A stretch of DNA of 64,000 nucleotides, taken from Plesiomonas shigelloides (GTDB taxonomy: Bacteria; Pseudomonadota; Gammaproteobacteria; Enterobacterales; CAMTGL01). A model generated the notes under the pieces. It made no database searches, had not been told where the DNA came from, and saw only the letters and a program-made list of their open reading frames with translations. Location: positions 992,001-1,056,000 of the forward strand of contig NZ_LT575468.1 in NCBI RefSeq assembly GCF_900087055.1, read 5' to 3'. This document shows positions 54,638 through 63,867 of the stretch, piece after piece; the stretch's first letter is position 1, and every line of letters begins with the position of its first letter. The position numbers and the translations under genes were made by a program.

Positions 54638-55288
54638 ATGGGTCTGCTGCAGACCATGTTTGATTTTATACTGCACATTGATGTGCATTTGGCCGCCATG
54701 GTAGCCACTTATGGGATTTGGATTTACGCCATTTTATTTCTGATCGTCTTTTGCGAGACCGGATTAGTGGTGACCCCATTTTTGCCGGGCGACTCCTTGC
54801 TGTTTGTCGCCGGTACGCTGGCCGCGACCGGACAGATGAATCCCCATACCTTGGTGGCGTTGCTGATTGTGGCGGCCATTTTGGGTGATGCGGTAAATTA
54901 CAGCATTGGCCGTTTATTCGGGCAGCGTTTATTTAGCAATCCACAGTCACGGATTTTCCGGCAGGCGTACTTAGAGCGCACCCATGCCTTTTATGAACGT
55001 CATGGCGGTAAAACGATTATTCTGGCGCGATTTGTACCGATAGTGCGGACATTTGCGCCGTTTGTCGCCGGAATGGGCAAAATGAGTTATCGCCATTTTG
55101 CGCTGTTTAATGTGACCGGCGGCATCGTCTGGGTCACCGCATTTGTCTATGCCGGTTACTGGTTTGGCAACATGCCGGTGGTGAAACAAAATTTAGAATT
55201 ACTGATCCTCGGTATTATTTTTGTATCGGTGCTACCGGGGCTGATTGAGTATTGGCGTCAGCGCCGCCGCAAAAATACGGCAAGCTGA
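54638..55288 (+). CDS. dedA: DedA family inner-membrane protein
   Basis: The 216-residue membrane protein belongs to the DedA/VTT superfamily, whose members include flippases for undecaprenyl phosphate and phospholipids. Motifs: [19 protein letters not shown] (re-entrant helix), [15 protein letters not shown], and [23 protein letters not shown] with the conserved arginine. The order truA-dedA-accD matches E. coli. The exact substrate of E. coli DedA itself is not known. Confidence 0.94.
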   Translation: MGLLQTMFDFILHIDVHLAAMVATYGIWIYAILFLIVFCETGLVVTPFLPGDSLLFVAGTLAATGQMNPHTLVALLIVAAILGDAVNYSIGRLFGQRLFSNPQSRIFRQAYLERTHAFYERHGGKTIILARFVPIVRTFAPFVAGMGKMSYRHFALFNVTGGIVWVTAFVYAGYWFGNMPVVKQNLELLILGIIFVSVLPGLIEYWRQRRRKNTAS

Positions 55289-55295
55289 AATCGGG

Positions 55296-55319
55296 TTGGT
55301 CGGGTATGACCAGTTTTTT
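55296..55319 (+). terminator. Probable terminator after dedA
   Basis: TGGTC / GACCA with a 6-base loop is followed by GTTTTTTG. The stem is short. Confidence 0.6.
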
Positions 55320-55417
55320 GTCCACAGTGTTAATCTGTTGTGGTTTAATGTGCGGCATTTCCTGAGCTTACAGTGCGCCAGGCGGTGCCGTTAACACACA
55401 AGGTTGAAAGGTCGTCC

Positions 55418-56356
55418 ATGAGCTGGATTGAGCGTATTATCAACAAAACCAATATTGTCTCCTCACGCAAGGCCAGTATTCCTGAAGGCGTGTGGACCAA
55501 ATGCGACGGTTGTGAACAAGTTCTGTATCGTGCGGAGTTAGAACGCAATCTGGAAGTCTGCCCGAAATGCGGACACCACATGCGTATTACCGCGCGTCGT
55601 CGTTTACTGACTCTGCTGGATGAAGGCTCTACCGTTGAATTCGGTGAAGAGCTAGAGCCAAAGGACATCCTGAAGTTCAAGGATTCCAAGCGCTATAAAG
55701 ATCGTCTGAGCAGCGCACAGAAAGAGACTGGGGAAAAAGATGCACTGGTGGTCATGCAGGGTACCCTGATGGGCATGCCAGTGGTTTGTGCCGCGTTCGA
55801 ATTCTCCTTTATGGGCGGCTCCATGGCCTCCGTGGTGGGTGCGCGTTTTGTACGTGCGGTGGAAAAAGCCATTGAGCTGCAAACCCCGCTGATCTGCTTC
55901 TCTGCCAGTGGCGGTGCGCGGATGCAAGAAGCGCTGTTCTCGCTGATGCAAATGGCGAAAACCAGTGCTGCCCTGGCGCGCCTGAGCGAGCTGGGCTTGC
56001 CGTACATTTCGGTACTGACTGACCCAACCATGGGTGGGGTTTCCGCCAGTCTGGCTATGCTGGGCGACATCAACATCGGTGAGCCAAAAGCGCTGATCGG
56101 TTTTGCCGGCCCGCGCGTTATCGAACAGACCGTGCGTGAAACGCTGCCAGCGGGCTTCCAGCGTAGTGAATTCCTGCTGGAAAAAGGGGCGATCGACATG
56201 ATCATCCCTCGCTTGGAAATGCGTCAGCGTTTGGCCGGTTTGCTGGCGAAGATGACCGGGCAGACATCGCCTCTGGTTGTCCCAGCCGAGCGTCCGCAAC
56301 CAGTGGAGGCTGAGCCGACCGAAACTGCGGCCGAACCAGCAGCCGACGACGAATAA
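55418..56356 (+). CDS. accD: Acetyl-CoA carboxylase carboxyltransferase beta subunit AccD
   Basis: AccD with AccA transfers carboxyl from carboxybiotin to acetyl-CoA, the first step of fatty acid synthesis. Starting at [10 protein letters not shown] gives 312 residues (E. coli 304). The zinc finger is Cys29, Cys32, Cys48 and Cys51. [19 protein letters not shown] and [17 protein letters not shown] form the active site region, with [13 protein letters not shown] near the end. The last 25 residues are a Glu/Ala/Pro tail. Confidence 0.97.
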   Translation: MSWIERIINKTNIVSSRKASIPEGVWTKCDGCEQVLYRAELERNLEVCPKCGHHMRITARRRLLTLLDEGSTVEFGEELEPKDILKFKDSKRYKDRLSSAQKETGEKDALVVMQGTLMGMPVVCAAFEFSFMGGSMASVVGARFVRAVEKAIELQTPLICFSASGGARMQEALFSLMQMAKTSAALARLSELGLPYISVLTDPTMGGVSASLAMLGDINIGEPKALIGFAGPRVIEQTVRETLPAGFQRSEFLLEKGAIDMIIPRLEMRQRLAGLLAKMTGQTSPLVVPAERPQPVEAEPTETAAEPAADDE

Positions 56357-56379
56357 AACGGACTTCATCATTTTCTAAC

Positions 56380-56399
56380 GCGCGGCCTGTGGGCCGCGC
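56380..56399 (+). repeat. GC-rich hairpin between accD and folC
   Basis: GCGCGGCC / GGCCGCGC with a TGTG loop is a strong stem without a T tract, 14 bases before folC. It may affect mRNA stability or folC translation. Confidence 0.5.
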
Positions 56400-56413
56400 C
56401 GGATAACAGGCTA

Positions 56414-57739
56414 ATGAACAGCATGAACCGTCCTCAAGCCACGTCGCCTCTGGCCACGTGGCTTTCTTATCTGGAAAGTTTGCACTCCACCACTATCGAT
56501 CTGGGTTTGGATCGGATCCGTCAGGTCGCCCAGCAACTGGCTCTGCAAAAACCGGCGCCGCTGGTGATCACGGTCGCCGGTACCAACGGTAAAGGCACCA
56601 CCTGCCGCACCTTGGAAATCATCTTGTTGCAAGCCGGTTATCGCGTGGGCGTTTACTCTTCGCCTCACTTGCTGCGCTATACCGAGCGGGTACGCGTTCA
56701 AGGCCAAGAGTTGGATGAAGCTTTGCACAGCGCAGCCTTTGACTGGATTGAGTCTGGCCGCGGTGACGTTTCCCTGACCTATTTTGAGTACAGCACACTG
56801 TCGGCGTTGAAACTGTTCCGTGATGCCGCGCTGGATGTGGTGATCTTGGAAGTCGGCTTAGGCGGACGTTTAGATGCCACTAACTTGGTGGACTGCGATG
56901 TGGCGGTGATCACCAGTATCGATCTGGATCATACCGATTGGCTGGGCCATGACCGTGAAACCATTGGCCGTGAAAAGGCTGGGATCTTACGAGGCGCAAA
57001 GCCTGCGATCGTCGGTGAACCCGATATGCCAGCCTCGATTGCCACTGTGGCTGCCGAGGTTGGTGCGCAGCTGCTGCGTGTCGGTCATGAATGGAATTAC
57101 GCTCGCCAGCCAAGTGCCGATGACGCGAGCAGTGCGCTAAATCACAGCACGCAAAGCGAGTGGCAGTGGCAGTGGCAGTGTGGCACACATCAGTTGACGC
57201 ATTTACCTATGCCACAAGTGCCACTGGCTAATGCGGCCACCGCGCTGACGGCGCTGCACATGAGTGGCTTAGCGGTAAGCGAAGAGGCTATTCGCGCCGG
57301 TTTGCAACAAGCCGCCTTGCCGGGGCGTTTCCAGCAAATTCAGGATAAACCGCGCGTGATCTTGGATGTGGCGCATAACCCACATGCAGCGCGCTATTTG
57401 GCCGCTCGTCTGCAAGAGCAGCCGAAAACCGGCCGCGTTTATGGCGTGGTCGGCATGTTGGCTGATAAAGACGTGGCTGGCGCGCTCAGCGTGTTGGTGC
57501 CGCATATCGACCAGTGGCTGTGCGCAACATTAGAAGGCCCACGTGGTCAAGTGGGTGAGGCGCTGTTAGCCCATTTACCGGCGGATCACGCGCACGCTTA
57601 CGACTCGGTGGTTGAGGCGTGGGACAGCGCAATGGCGCAAGCGGATGAACAGGATTTGGTGATTGTGTTTGGCTCGTTTTACACTGTAGCCCATGTCATG
57701 GAGGCGCTGGACGCCCGCAATAACCAACCGAGGGACTAA
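56414..57739 (+). CDS. folC: Dihydrofolate synthase / folylpolyglutamate synthase FolC
   Basis: FolC adds glutamate to dihydropteroate and extends folate polyglutamate tails. The product has 441 residues. The P-loop is VAGTNGKGTTCRTLE; further motifs are YSSPHLLRYTERVRV, EVGLGGRLDATNLVD, SIDLDHTDWLG with TIGREKAGI, LPGRFQQI and LDVAHNPHAARYL. It is followed after one base by dedD. In its middle a triple TGGCAG hexanucleotide (57161-57180) encodes WQWQWQ, an unusual lineage-specific insertion-prone loop. Order accD-folC-dedD is as in E. coli. Confidence 0.95.
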   Translation: MNSMNRPQATSPLATWLSYLESLHSTTIDLGLDRIRQVAQQLALQKPAPLVITVAGTNGKGTTCRTLEIILLQAGYRVGVYSSPHLLRYTERVRVQGQELDEALHSAAFDWIESGRGDVSLTYFEYSTLSALKLFRDAALDVVILEVGLGGRLDATNLVDCDVAVITSIDLDHTDWLGHDRETIGREKAGILRGAKPAIVGEPDMPASIATVAAEVGAQLLRVGHEWNYARQPSADDASSALNHSTQSEWQWQWQCGTHQLTHLPMPQVPLANAATALTALHMSGLAVSEEAIRAGLQQAALPGRFQQIQDKPRVILDVAHNPHAARYLAARLQEQPKTGRVYGVVGMLADKDVAGALSVLVPHIDQWLCATLEGPRGQVGEALLAHLPADHAHAYDSVVEAWDSAMAQADEQDLVIVFGSFYTVAHVMEALDARNNQPRD

Positions 57740-57740
57740 C

Positions 57741-58463
57741 GTGGCCAGTCAGTTTCAAAATCGTTTAGTCGGAGCCATTGTTCTGGTGGCAATCGGAGTC
57801 ATCGTTCTGCCGGATATTCTGGATACCCAGAAAAAGCATCAGCAGGATTTTGCCGCGATCCCGTTAAAGCCATCTTTGCAGGAGCCGGAGAACTCGCCGG
57901 ACTTACCGCCAGCGATGAACCAACCTCTGCATCCGCTGCCATCAGGGCAGCCGGACTTGCCGGCCACCGTGGATCCGATGCAGGGGAATAATTCGGCGCA
58001 TACCGCCAATAACGGGGCGACAGATGTTGCGCCGCCACCGGTCGCGCCAACCACCACTGCGTCAACAAACCCTGCGCCAGCTAAACCGGTGAATCCGCCG
58101 GTGGTCAGTAAGCCGCAACCTGTGAAGCCGGCTAAGCCGGTGGAAGTGGCTAAAGTGCCGGAGAAGGTGGTGGAAAAGGCGCCGGAGAAACCAAAACCGG
58201 AGCCGGCACCATCGGGTAAAGCTTACGTGGTACAGCTAGGCGCGCTGAAAAACGCGGACAAGGTGAATGAAATCATCGCCAAGTTACGTTCGTCGGGTTA
58301 CAAGGCGTACAGCCAACCGTCGCCAGCGGCTGCCGGTCAGTTGAACCGCATCTATGTCGGACCGGACACCTCGAAAGAGAAATTGGTCTTCGCTTTGGAT
58401 GATATGCAGCGAATTACCGGCTTGCGCGGCCAGGTTCGTAGCTTCGATCCGGTGCGGCCATAA
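57741..58463 (+). CDS. dedD: Cell-division SPOR-domain protein DedD
   Basis: DedD is an inner-membrane septal protein that binds denuded peptidoglycan through a SPOR domain. The GTG start at 57741 is one base after the folC stop, with GAGGGA upstream, and gives 240 residues. Structure: N-terminal membrane helix (LVGAIVLVAIGVIVLPDIL), a long Pro/Ala/Thr linker with KP- and PEK-rich repeats, and a C-terminal SPOR domain from AYVVQLGALKNADKVNEII to LNRIYVGP. The linker is somewhat longer than in E. coli. Confidence 0.93.
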   Translation: MASQFQNRLVGAIVLVAIGVIVLPDILDTQKKHQQDFAAIPLKPSLQEPENSPDLPPAMNQPLHPLPSGQPDLPATVDPMQGNNSAHTANNGATDVAPPPVAPTTTASTNPAPAKPVNPPVVSKPQPVKPAKPVEVAKVPEKVVEKAPEKPKPEPAPSGKAYVVQLGALKNADKVNEIIAKLRSSGYKAYSQPSPAAAGQLNRIYVGPDTSKEKLVFALDDMQRITGLRGQVRSFDPVRP

Positions 58464-58490
58464 AAGCCGGTTTTACCGTCAAATTCACAT

Positions 58491-58519
58491 ACGCAAACGT
58501 TTTCTTTTTCTGTTAGAAT
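58491..58519 (+). promoter_or_regulatory. PurR operator at the cvpA-purF promoter
   Basis: ACGCAAACGTTTTCTT at 58491-58506 matches the PurR consensus ACGCAAACGTTTTCNT at all defined positions. TAGAAT at 58514-58519 is a probable -10 box. PurR repression of cvpA-purF, with hypoxanthine or guanine as co-repressor, is expected. Confidence 0.92.
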
Positions 58520-58546
58520 GCGCGCGACAGACGCGCCGGGATAAAT

Positions 58547-59041
58547 ATGGACTGGGTTGATTACGCAATTTTGGGTGTTATTGGTTTTTCTGCGCTGGTA
58601 AGTCTGATCCGCGGGTTTGTGCGGGAAGCACTCTCGTTGGTGACTTGGGTGGTCGCATTTTTTGTCGCCAGTAATTTTTATACCGAACTTGCTCTGTATT
58701 TCACCCAGTTCCAAGACCCGATGCTGCGCAACGGGCTGGCTATTGCGGCGCTGTTTGTTGCTACCTTGATTGTGGGTTCAGTGGTGAATTATGTGATCGG
58801 TCAGCTAGTGGAAAAGACCGGATTATCCGGTACTGATCGGGTGCTAGGAATTTGTTTCGGGGCGCTGCGCGGGGTGTTGATTATTGCCGCCTTGCTGTTC
58901 TTCCTCGACTCCTTTACCGACTTTTCCAAGGCTGAGTGGTGGCAGAAGTCCAGACTGATCCCGCAGTTCGGGATTGTCATTCAGTGGTTTTTTGAATACC
59001 TGAAAAACTCATCCAGTTTCCTGCCTAAACTTCCTATGTAG
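58547..59041 (+). CDS. cvpA: CvpA family membrane protein
   Basis: The 164-residue protein has four membrane helices: [57 protein letters not shown] and [14 protein letters not shown]. In E. coli CvpA affects colicin V production and envelope or bile resistance; the molecular role is unclear. It is first in the PurR-controlled cvpA-purF operon. A 14-bp tandem duplication covers its stop codon (59031-59058). Confidence 0.94.
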   Translation: MDWVDYAILGVIGFSALVSLIRGFVREALSLVTWVVAFFVASNFYTELALYFTQFQDPMLRNGLAIAALFVATLIVGSVVNYVIGQLVEKTGLSGTDRVLGICFGALRGVLIIAALLFFLDSFTDFSKAEWWQKSRLIPQFGIVIQWFFEYLKNSSSFLPKLPM

Positions 59042-59094
59042 TAATTCCTATGTAGTGATACGGCAGGGGACACCTGTAGAGGAAATGAGGAAAC

Positions 59095-60606
59095 ATGTGC
59101 GGTATTGTCGGTATGGTCGGTTTCACCCCGGTCAATCAGTCCATCTATGATGCGTTAACACTGCTTCAGCACCGGGGTCAGGATGCCGCAGGCATCGTGA
59201 CCATCGATAGCCAGAATGCCTTTCGCTTGCGAAAGGCCAATGGACTGGTCAAGGATGTATTTGAGGCGCGGCATATGCAGCGGCTGCAAGGCAATGTAGG
59301 GATTGGCCATGTGCGCTATCCTACCGCCGGCAGCTCCAGCGCCTCCGAAGCACAACCCTTCTACGTAAACTCCCCTTTTGGTATCACTTTGGCGCACAAT
59401 GGCAACCTCACCAACGCCATTGAACTTAAGCAAAAATTGTTTGAAGTGGCGCGTCGCCACGTCAACACCACTTCAGACTCCGAAGTGCTGCTCAACGTAC
59501 TGGCTAACGAGCTGGATCGCTTTGAGCATTACCCGCTGACTAACCAAGATGTGTTCGCGGCGGTACGCGCGCTGCACCGTCATGTGCGCGGCGCTTATGC
59601 CTGTGTGGCGATGATCATTGGTCACGGGATGTTGGCGTTTCGTGACCCGAACGGTATTCGTCCGTTGGTACTAGGCAAACGATTGCTGGATGGTGGCCGC
59701 ACCGAATACATGGTGGCCTCAGAGAGCGTGGCACTGGATGCGGTCGGCTTTGAGTTCGTGCGCGATGTGGCGCCGGGCGAAGCGATTTACATCACCTTTG
59801 ATGGCGCGCTGTACACTGAGCAGTGCGCGGAGAATCCGCAGATTTGCCCGTGCATTTTCGAGTTTGTCTATTTTGCGCGCCCTGATTCGTTTATCGACAA
59901 AATTTCGGTCTATAGCGCCCGCGTGCGCATGGGTCAGCGTCTGGGTGAGAAGATCGCACGGGAGTGGGAAGATCTGGATATCGATGTGGTGATCCCGATC
60001 CCCGAGACATCATGCGATATCGCGCTGGAGATCGCGCGGATCTTAGACAAGCCGTACCGTCAGGGCTATGTGAAAAACCGCTATGTTGGCCGTACATTTA
60101 TCATGCCCGGACAGCAAATTCGTCGTCAGTCCGTACGGCGTAAGCTGAACGCGATTAAATCCGAGTTCCGCGGTAAAAACGTGTTGCTGGTGGATGACTC
60201 CATCGTACGCGGTACCACCTCGGAGCAAATTGTCGAGATGGCGCGTGAAGCTGGGGCTAAGCGGGTGTATTTTGCCTCTGCTGCGCCAGAAATTCGCTTC
60301 CCGAACGTGTACGGCATCGATATGCCAAGCCCACACGAGCTGATTGCCTATGGCCGTGAAGTGCCGGAAATCGCGCGGATGATTGGCGCCGATGCGCTGA
60401 TTTTCCAAGATTTGAGCGATCTGGTGGCCGCAGTGCGCGAAGAGAATCCAGAAATTCAGCGCTTTGAAACCTCGGTCTTTAACGGCGTGTATATCACGCA
60501 GGATGTTGACCAAGGCTATCTGGAATACCTTGATTCCTTGCGTAACGATGATGCCAAGGCGCAGCTGCAAAATACCTCCAGTTTGGAGCTGCATAACGAG
60601 CGCTAA
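59095..60606 (+). CDS. purF: Amidophosphoribosyltransferase PurF
   Basis: PurF catalyses the first committed step of purine synthesis, PRPP plus glutamine to phosphoribosylamine. The 503-residue product (E. coli 505) has the N-terminal nucleophile Cys2 (MCGIVGMVG), exposed after methionine removal, the glutaminase segments [10 protein letters not shown] and LAHNGNLTN, and the PRPP loop [33 protein letters not shown] and [19 protein letters not shown] are also typical. No iron-sulfur propeptide is present. It is co-transcribed with cvpA under PurR. Confidence 0.97.
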   Translation: MCGIVGMVGFTPVNQSIYDALTLLQHRGQDAAGIVTIDSQNAFRLRKANGLVKDVFEARHMQRLQGNVGIGHVRYPTAGSSSASEAQPFYVNSPFGITLAHNGNLTNAIELKQKLFEVARRHVNTTSDSEVLLNVLANELDRFEHYPLTNQDVFAAVRALHRHVRGAYACVAMIIGHGMLAFRDPNGIRPLVLGKRLLDGGRTEYMVASESVALDAVGFEFVRDVAPGEAIYITFDGALYTEQCAENPQICPCIFEFVYFARPDSFIDKISVYSARVRMGQRLGEKIAREWEDLDIDVVIPIPETSCDIALEIARILDKPYRQGYVKNRYVGRTFIMPGQQIRRQSVRRKLNAIKSEFRGKNVLLVDDSIVRGTTSEQIVEMAREAGAKRVYFASAAPEIRFPNVYGIDMPSPHELIAYGREVPEIARMIGADALIFQDLSDLVAAVREENPEIQRFETSVFNGVYITQDVDQGYLEYLDSLRNDDAKAQLQNTSSLELHNER

Positions 60607-60659
60607 TATCCGCACGGATTAAGCTGAATATCGCGCTTCATGCCGCATCTCTGACGTTG

Positions 60660-60695
60660 AGCCTGTTTCCCGTACGGGGAAGCAGGCTTTTTTTT
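60660..60695 (+). terminator. Terminator after purF
   Basis: AGCCTG with TTCCCG pairs with CGGGGAA and CAGGCT, followed by eight T. Confidence 0.88.
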
Positions 60696-60809
60696 ATGGT
60701 TAGCGCCAAGCCGGGTGAGTTAGCTTGAGGCTAACCAGCGCAGAGAGATCGCTGCTGGTCGGCGCTTTGGCTGCTGTGGTATAACAGCCAAGATTGTTAA
60801 GGGGGATGC

Positions 60810-61289
60810 ATGCAATTAAGCACGGTAGCCGCTTATCTGGCGGATCATCAAGTGATGGCGCTGGCGGTACAAGATCATGAAGGTGCATGGAGTGCTCCGG
60901 TTTACTACGCTGTGTTGGATGGCGATAAATTGATTTTCCTCTCGCGCCTCGATAGCCGACATGGGCAGGCGTTGCTGCATCATCCACAGGCGGCCTTTAG
61001 TATCTATTCCGATGCCTGTCAGTGGACTGAAATCCGCGGCTTGCAGGGGGAAGGGCAAGTGCGTTTGTTGCAAGGCGACGCGCGCGATCGCCCCAAGCAG
61101 GGCTATCTAGAGCGCTTTGCATTCATCGCCCAAGATCCGCAGCTGTTGCAGTCAATGAACAAAGTCAGCTGGTTTGAGCTAGAGATCAGCACGCTGTTGT
61201 GGCTGGATAATCAAAATGGGCTGGGGCAGCGAGTGGCCATTGACGTTAAATCAGAGAGATTCAAACAGGTATGGAACGCACGCGTTTAA
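60810..61289 (+). CDS. YhbP-like protein, split-barrel FMN-binding family
   Basis: The 159-residue product resembles the YhbP (UPF0306) branch of pyridoxamine-phosphate-oxidase-like split barrels: WSAPVYYAVLDGDKLIFLS, DSRHGQALLHHPQAAFSIY, RGLQGEGQVRLLQGDARD and a C-terminal WLDNQNGLGQR. Flavin or haem binding is possible but unproved. Its end overlaps ubiX by 19 bases in a different frame, so it is co-transcribed with and probably translationally coupled to ubiX, which makes prenylated FMN. A purely positional link to flavin chemistry is attractive but inferred. Confidence 0.78.
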   Translation: MQLSTVAAYLADHQVMALAVQDHEGAWSAPVYYAVLDGDKLIFLSRLDSRHGQALLHHPQAAFSIYSDACQWTEIRGLQGEGQVRLLQGDARDRPKQGYLERFAFIAQDPQLLQSMNKVSWFELEISTLLWLDNQNGLGQRVAIDVKSERFKQVWNARV

Positions 61290-61849
61290 TTGTCGGAATT
61301 TCAGGAGCCAGTGGTGCTCAGTACGGCATCCGTTTATTGCAGGTGTTGCAGCCACTCGCGCAGATTGAAACGCACCTGATCATCAGTCAGGCCGCGCGGC
61401 GCACGATCGCGCTGGAAACCGATTTTTCGTTGCGTGAGGTGACGGCGCTGGCGGATGTGTACCATGATGTGCGCGATATTGCCGCTTCGGTCTCCTCTGG
61501 CTCATTTCGTACCGCAGGAATGGTCATTTTGCCGTGCTCGGTAAAAACCTTATCGGGCATTGTGCATAGCTACGCTGATGATTTGTTGGTGCGTGCTGCC
61601 GATGTGGTGTTAAAAGAGCGTCGTACCTTGGTGTTAGGGGTGCGCGAGACACCGCTGCATCTGGGGCATTTGCGCTTGATGACACAAGCGGCAGAGTTAG
61701 GCGCGGTGATCATGCCGCCAGTGCCAGCCTTTTATCATCGTCCACAAACCTTGGATGACATTATTGACCAGACCGTTAACCGAGTGCTGGATCAGTTTGC
61801 TATTGAGTTACCGCAAGATCTGTTTCGCCGTTGGCAAACGCCGGAATAA
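61271..61849 (+). CDS. ubiX: Flavin prenyltransferase UbiX
   Basis: UbiX attaches a dimethylallyl group to FMN, producing the prenyl-FMN cofactor that UbiD needs in ubiquinone synthesis. The 192-residue protein has LIVGISGASGAQYGIRLL, SVSSGSFRTAGMVILPCSVKTLSGI, HSYADDLLVRAADVVLKE and LGVRETPLHL. It is downstream of purF as in E. coli, but with the YhbP-like gene between them and overlapping its start. Confidence 0.95.
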   Translation: MERTRLIVGISGASGAQYGIRLLQVLQPLAQIETHLIISQAARRTIALETDFSLREVTALADVYHDVRDIAASVSSGSFRTAGMVILPCSVKTLSGIVHSYADDLLVRAADVVLKERRTLVLGVRETPLHLGHLRLMTQAAELGAVIMPPVPAFYHRPQTLDDIIDQTVNRVLDQFAIELPQDLFRRWQTPE

Positions 61850-61865
61850 CCGCACGCTTATCGGG

Positions 61866-61905
61866 CAGCAGCAAGCTTCTCTTGCTGCTGTCTTCACGTT
61901 TTTCT
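61866..61905 (+). terminator. Probable terminator after ubiX
   Basis: A perfect 10-bp stem CAGCAGCAAG / CTTGCTGCTG with a CTTCT loop is followed by TCTTCACGTTTTT. Confidence 0.7.
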
Positions 61906-62083
61906 CTACGTTTGTCTTCAGCGCTTCCTCACTGACCCTACTTGACTGGCCCTAGGTGACTCACCACTCTTGGTGATTAATGAGTCTTTTCCCACTCTTT
62001 AGACTGACTGTTCACTTTTTCTGCGCGGCAGAGGCGTGGATACATCCAGAGTGAGCGGTACTTCTCACAGTGATTTAAAGCGT

Positions 62084-62136
62084 AAGAAAACGTTTGCGGT
62101 GAATTTTTGTTCAGTTAATCTGCAATGGCTATACAT
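62084..62136 (+). promoter_or_regulatory. PurR operator and promoter of ghxQ
   Basis: The reverse complement of 62084-62099 is CCGCAAACGTTTTCTT, which matches the PurR consensus at all but one defined position. Just downstream, TTGTTC (62107-62112), a 17-base spacer and TATACA (62130-62135) make a plausible promoter. It sits about 120 bases upstream of the purine permease start. The rest of the 370-base gap holds only small hairpins. Confidence 0.85.
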
Positions 62137-62219
62137 ATTTTCTGTACATGATATTGTGATGCCGCTTTTAGTTTGTCTCTCTAAATTTTTGCGCAATCGT
62201 TTACCTAAGGAACTGGTTC

Positions 62220-63587
62220 ATGGCAACGAACCCTTCGTCATCCTCCTCGCGTGAGGACGCAACCCGTAGTGCAATGGATAACTATTTTCTGATTTCCGAG
62301 CGTGGTAGTTCGGTTCGTCAGGAGATCATTGCCGGCTTAACCACCTTTCTGGCGATGGTGTACTCCATCATCGTTGTACCAAACATGCTGGGCGCAGCTG
62401 GCTTTAATCAGGGGGCGGTATTTATTGCTACCTGTTTGGTTGCGGCTTTCGGCTCTTTGCTGATGGGTCTGTGGGCCAAATTGCCGATGGCGATTGGCTG
62501 TGCTATCTCGCTGACTGCGTTTACCGCGTTTAGCTTGGTATTGGGACAAAAAATTAGCATCCCTGTAGTGCTGGGGGCGATTTTCTGGATGGGGGTTCTG
62601 TTTACCCTGATCAGCGTCACCGGTATTCGTCAGTGGATTTTACGTAACCTGCCGACCGGTATTGCGCACGGTGCGGGCATCGGTATCGGTCTGTTCCTGC
62701 TGCTGATTGCGGCGGACAGCGTGCATCTGGTGGTGAAAAACCCTAATGCCGGTCTGCCAGTGCAGTTTGGTGAGTTTACCTCTTTCCCCGTGATCATGAG
62801 TCTGCTGGGTCTGTCTGCGATTTTTGGTTTGGAGCGCCGCCGCGTACCGGGCGGGATCCTGATGGTGATTATCGCTATCTCCATTCTGGGGCTGATTTTC
62901 GATCCGAATGTGAAGTTCAACGGTTTCTTCGCCATGCCAAACCTGTCTAGCGAAGGTGGTGCGTTGATTGGCCAGTTTGATTTGATGGGCGCATTGAGCC
63001 CGCTGGTGATCCCAAGTGTGCTGGCATTGGTGATGACGGCGGTATTTGATGCCACCGGTACGATTCGTGCGGTAGCCGGTCAAGCTAATCTGCTGAACGA
63101 GCGTGGCCATATCATCAATGGCGGTAAAGCGCTGACGGCTGACTCTGTCAGCAGTATTTTCTCCAGCTTTGTGGGCGCGGCACCGGCTGCGGTTTATATC
63201 GAATCTGCCGCCGGTACGGCTGCGGGCGGTAAAACCGGTCTGACGGCGACAGTGGTCGGCGTGCTGTTCCTGCTGATGATTTTCTTGTCACCGCTGAGCT
63301 ACTTAGTGCCATCCTACGCAACGGCGCCGGCGCTGATGTACGTGGGTCTGCTGATGCTGAGCAATGTGGCTAAGCTGGATTTCAGTGACTATGTGGATGC
63401 GCTGTCTGGTCTGCTGTGCGCGGTATTTATCGTACTGACCTGTAACATCGTAACCGGTATAATGCTGGGCTTTGCGTCACTGGTCATTGGCCGTATTTTT
63501 GCTGGTGAGTTTAAGAAGCTTAACCTTGGCACTGTCATCATCGCCATCGCGTTAGTGGTGTTCTACGCAGGTGGCTGGGCTATCTAA
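62220..63587 (+). CDS. ghxQ: Guanine/hypoxanthine permease GhxQ (NCS2/AzgA family)
   Basis: The 455-residue inner-membrane proton symporter is very similar to E. coli YgfQ (GhxQ): [77 protein letters not shown] and [18 protein letters not shown]. The last is the family's substrate-site loop. It should import guanine and hypoxanthine. The PurR box upstream ties salvage uptake to the same regulator as cvpA-purF. The extra N-terminal Ser-rich stretch (PSSSSSRED) before the conserved part is of no known importance. Confidence 0.94.
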   Translation: MATNPSSSSSREDATRSAMDNYFLISERGSSVRQEIIAGLTTFLAMVYSIIVVPNMLGAAGFNQGAVFIATCLVAAFGSLLMGLWAKLPMAIGCAISLTAFTAFSLVLGQKISIPVVLGAIFWMGVLFTLISVTGIRQWILRNLPTGIAHGAGIGIGLFLLLIAADSVHLVVKNPNAGLPVQFGEFTSFPVIMSLLGLSAIFGLERRRVPGGILMVIIAISILGLIFDPNVKFNGFFAMPNLSSEGGALIGQFDLMGALSPLVIPSVLALVMTAVFDATGTIRAVAGQANLLNERGHIINGGKALTADSVSSIFSSFVGAAPAAVYIESAAGTAAGGKTGLTATVVGVLFLLMIFLSPLSYLVPSYATAPALMYVGLLMLSNVAKLDFSDYVDALSGLLCAVFIVLTCNIVTGIMLGFASLVIGRIFAGEFKKLNLGTVIIAIALVVFYAGGWAI

Positions 63588-63766
63588 GTCTGTGCTGTCA
63601 GTTTGGTGGCCGCATTAAGTTCGCGGCCACTGCGTACTGAGTGCGACGACGGCAATAAGGCGATAAGGTAACACCGTGGCAGCGAGATAGAGCGCCATGC
63701 ACTTTACCAAACACAGTCTTTCCAAGCTTTGTCTTACAAAGTGCCGCGAGTCGAACAATAGATAGC

Positions 63767-63802
63767 AAAAAGGGGCGTACACATCGTGTGCGCCCCTTTT
63801 TT
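63767..63802. terminator. Bidirectional terminator after ghxQ
   Basis: AAAAAGGGGCG with ACAC pairs with GTGT and CGCCCCTTTTTT; one mismatch lies inside. It separates ghxQ from the convergent frame at the window edge. Confidence 0.88.
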
Positions 63803-63867
63803 ACGTCATTCACGCACGGCATGAAGACTTAAGATAATATCGCGTTAGGCTGAGTGGATGATGGTCG

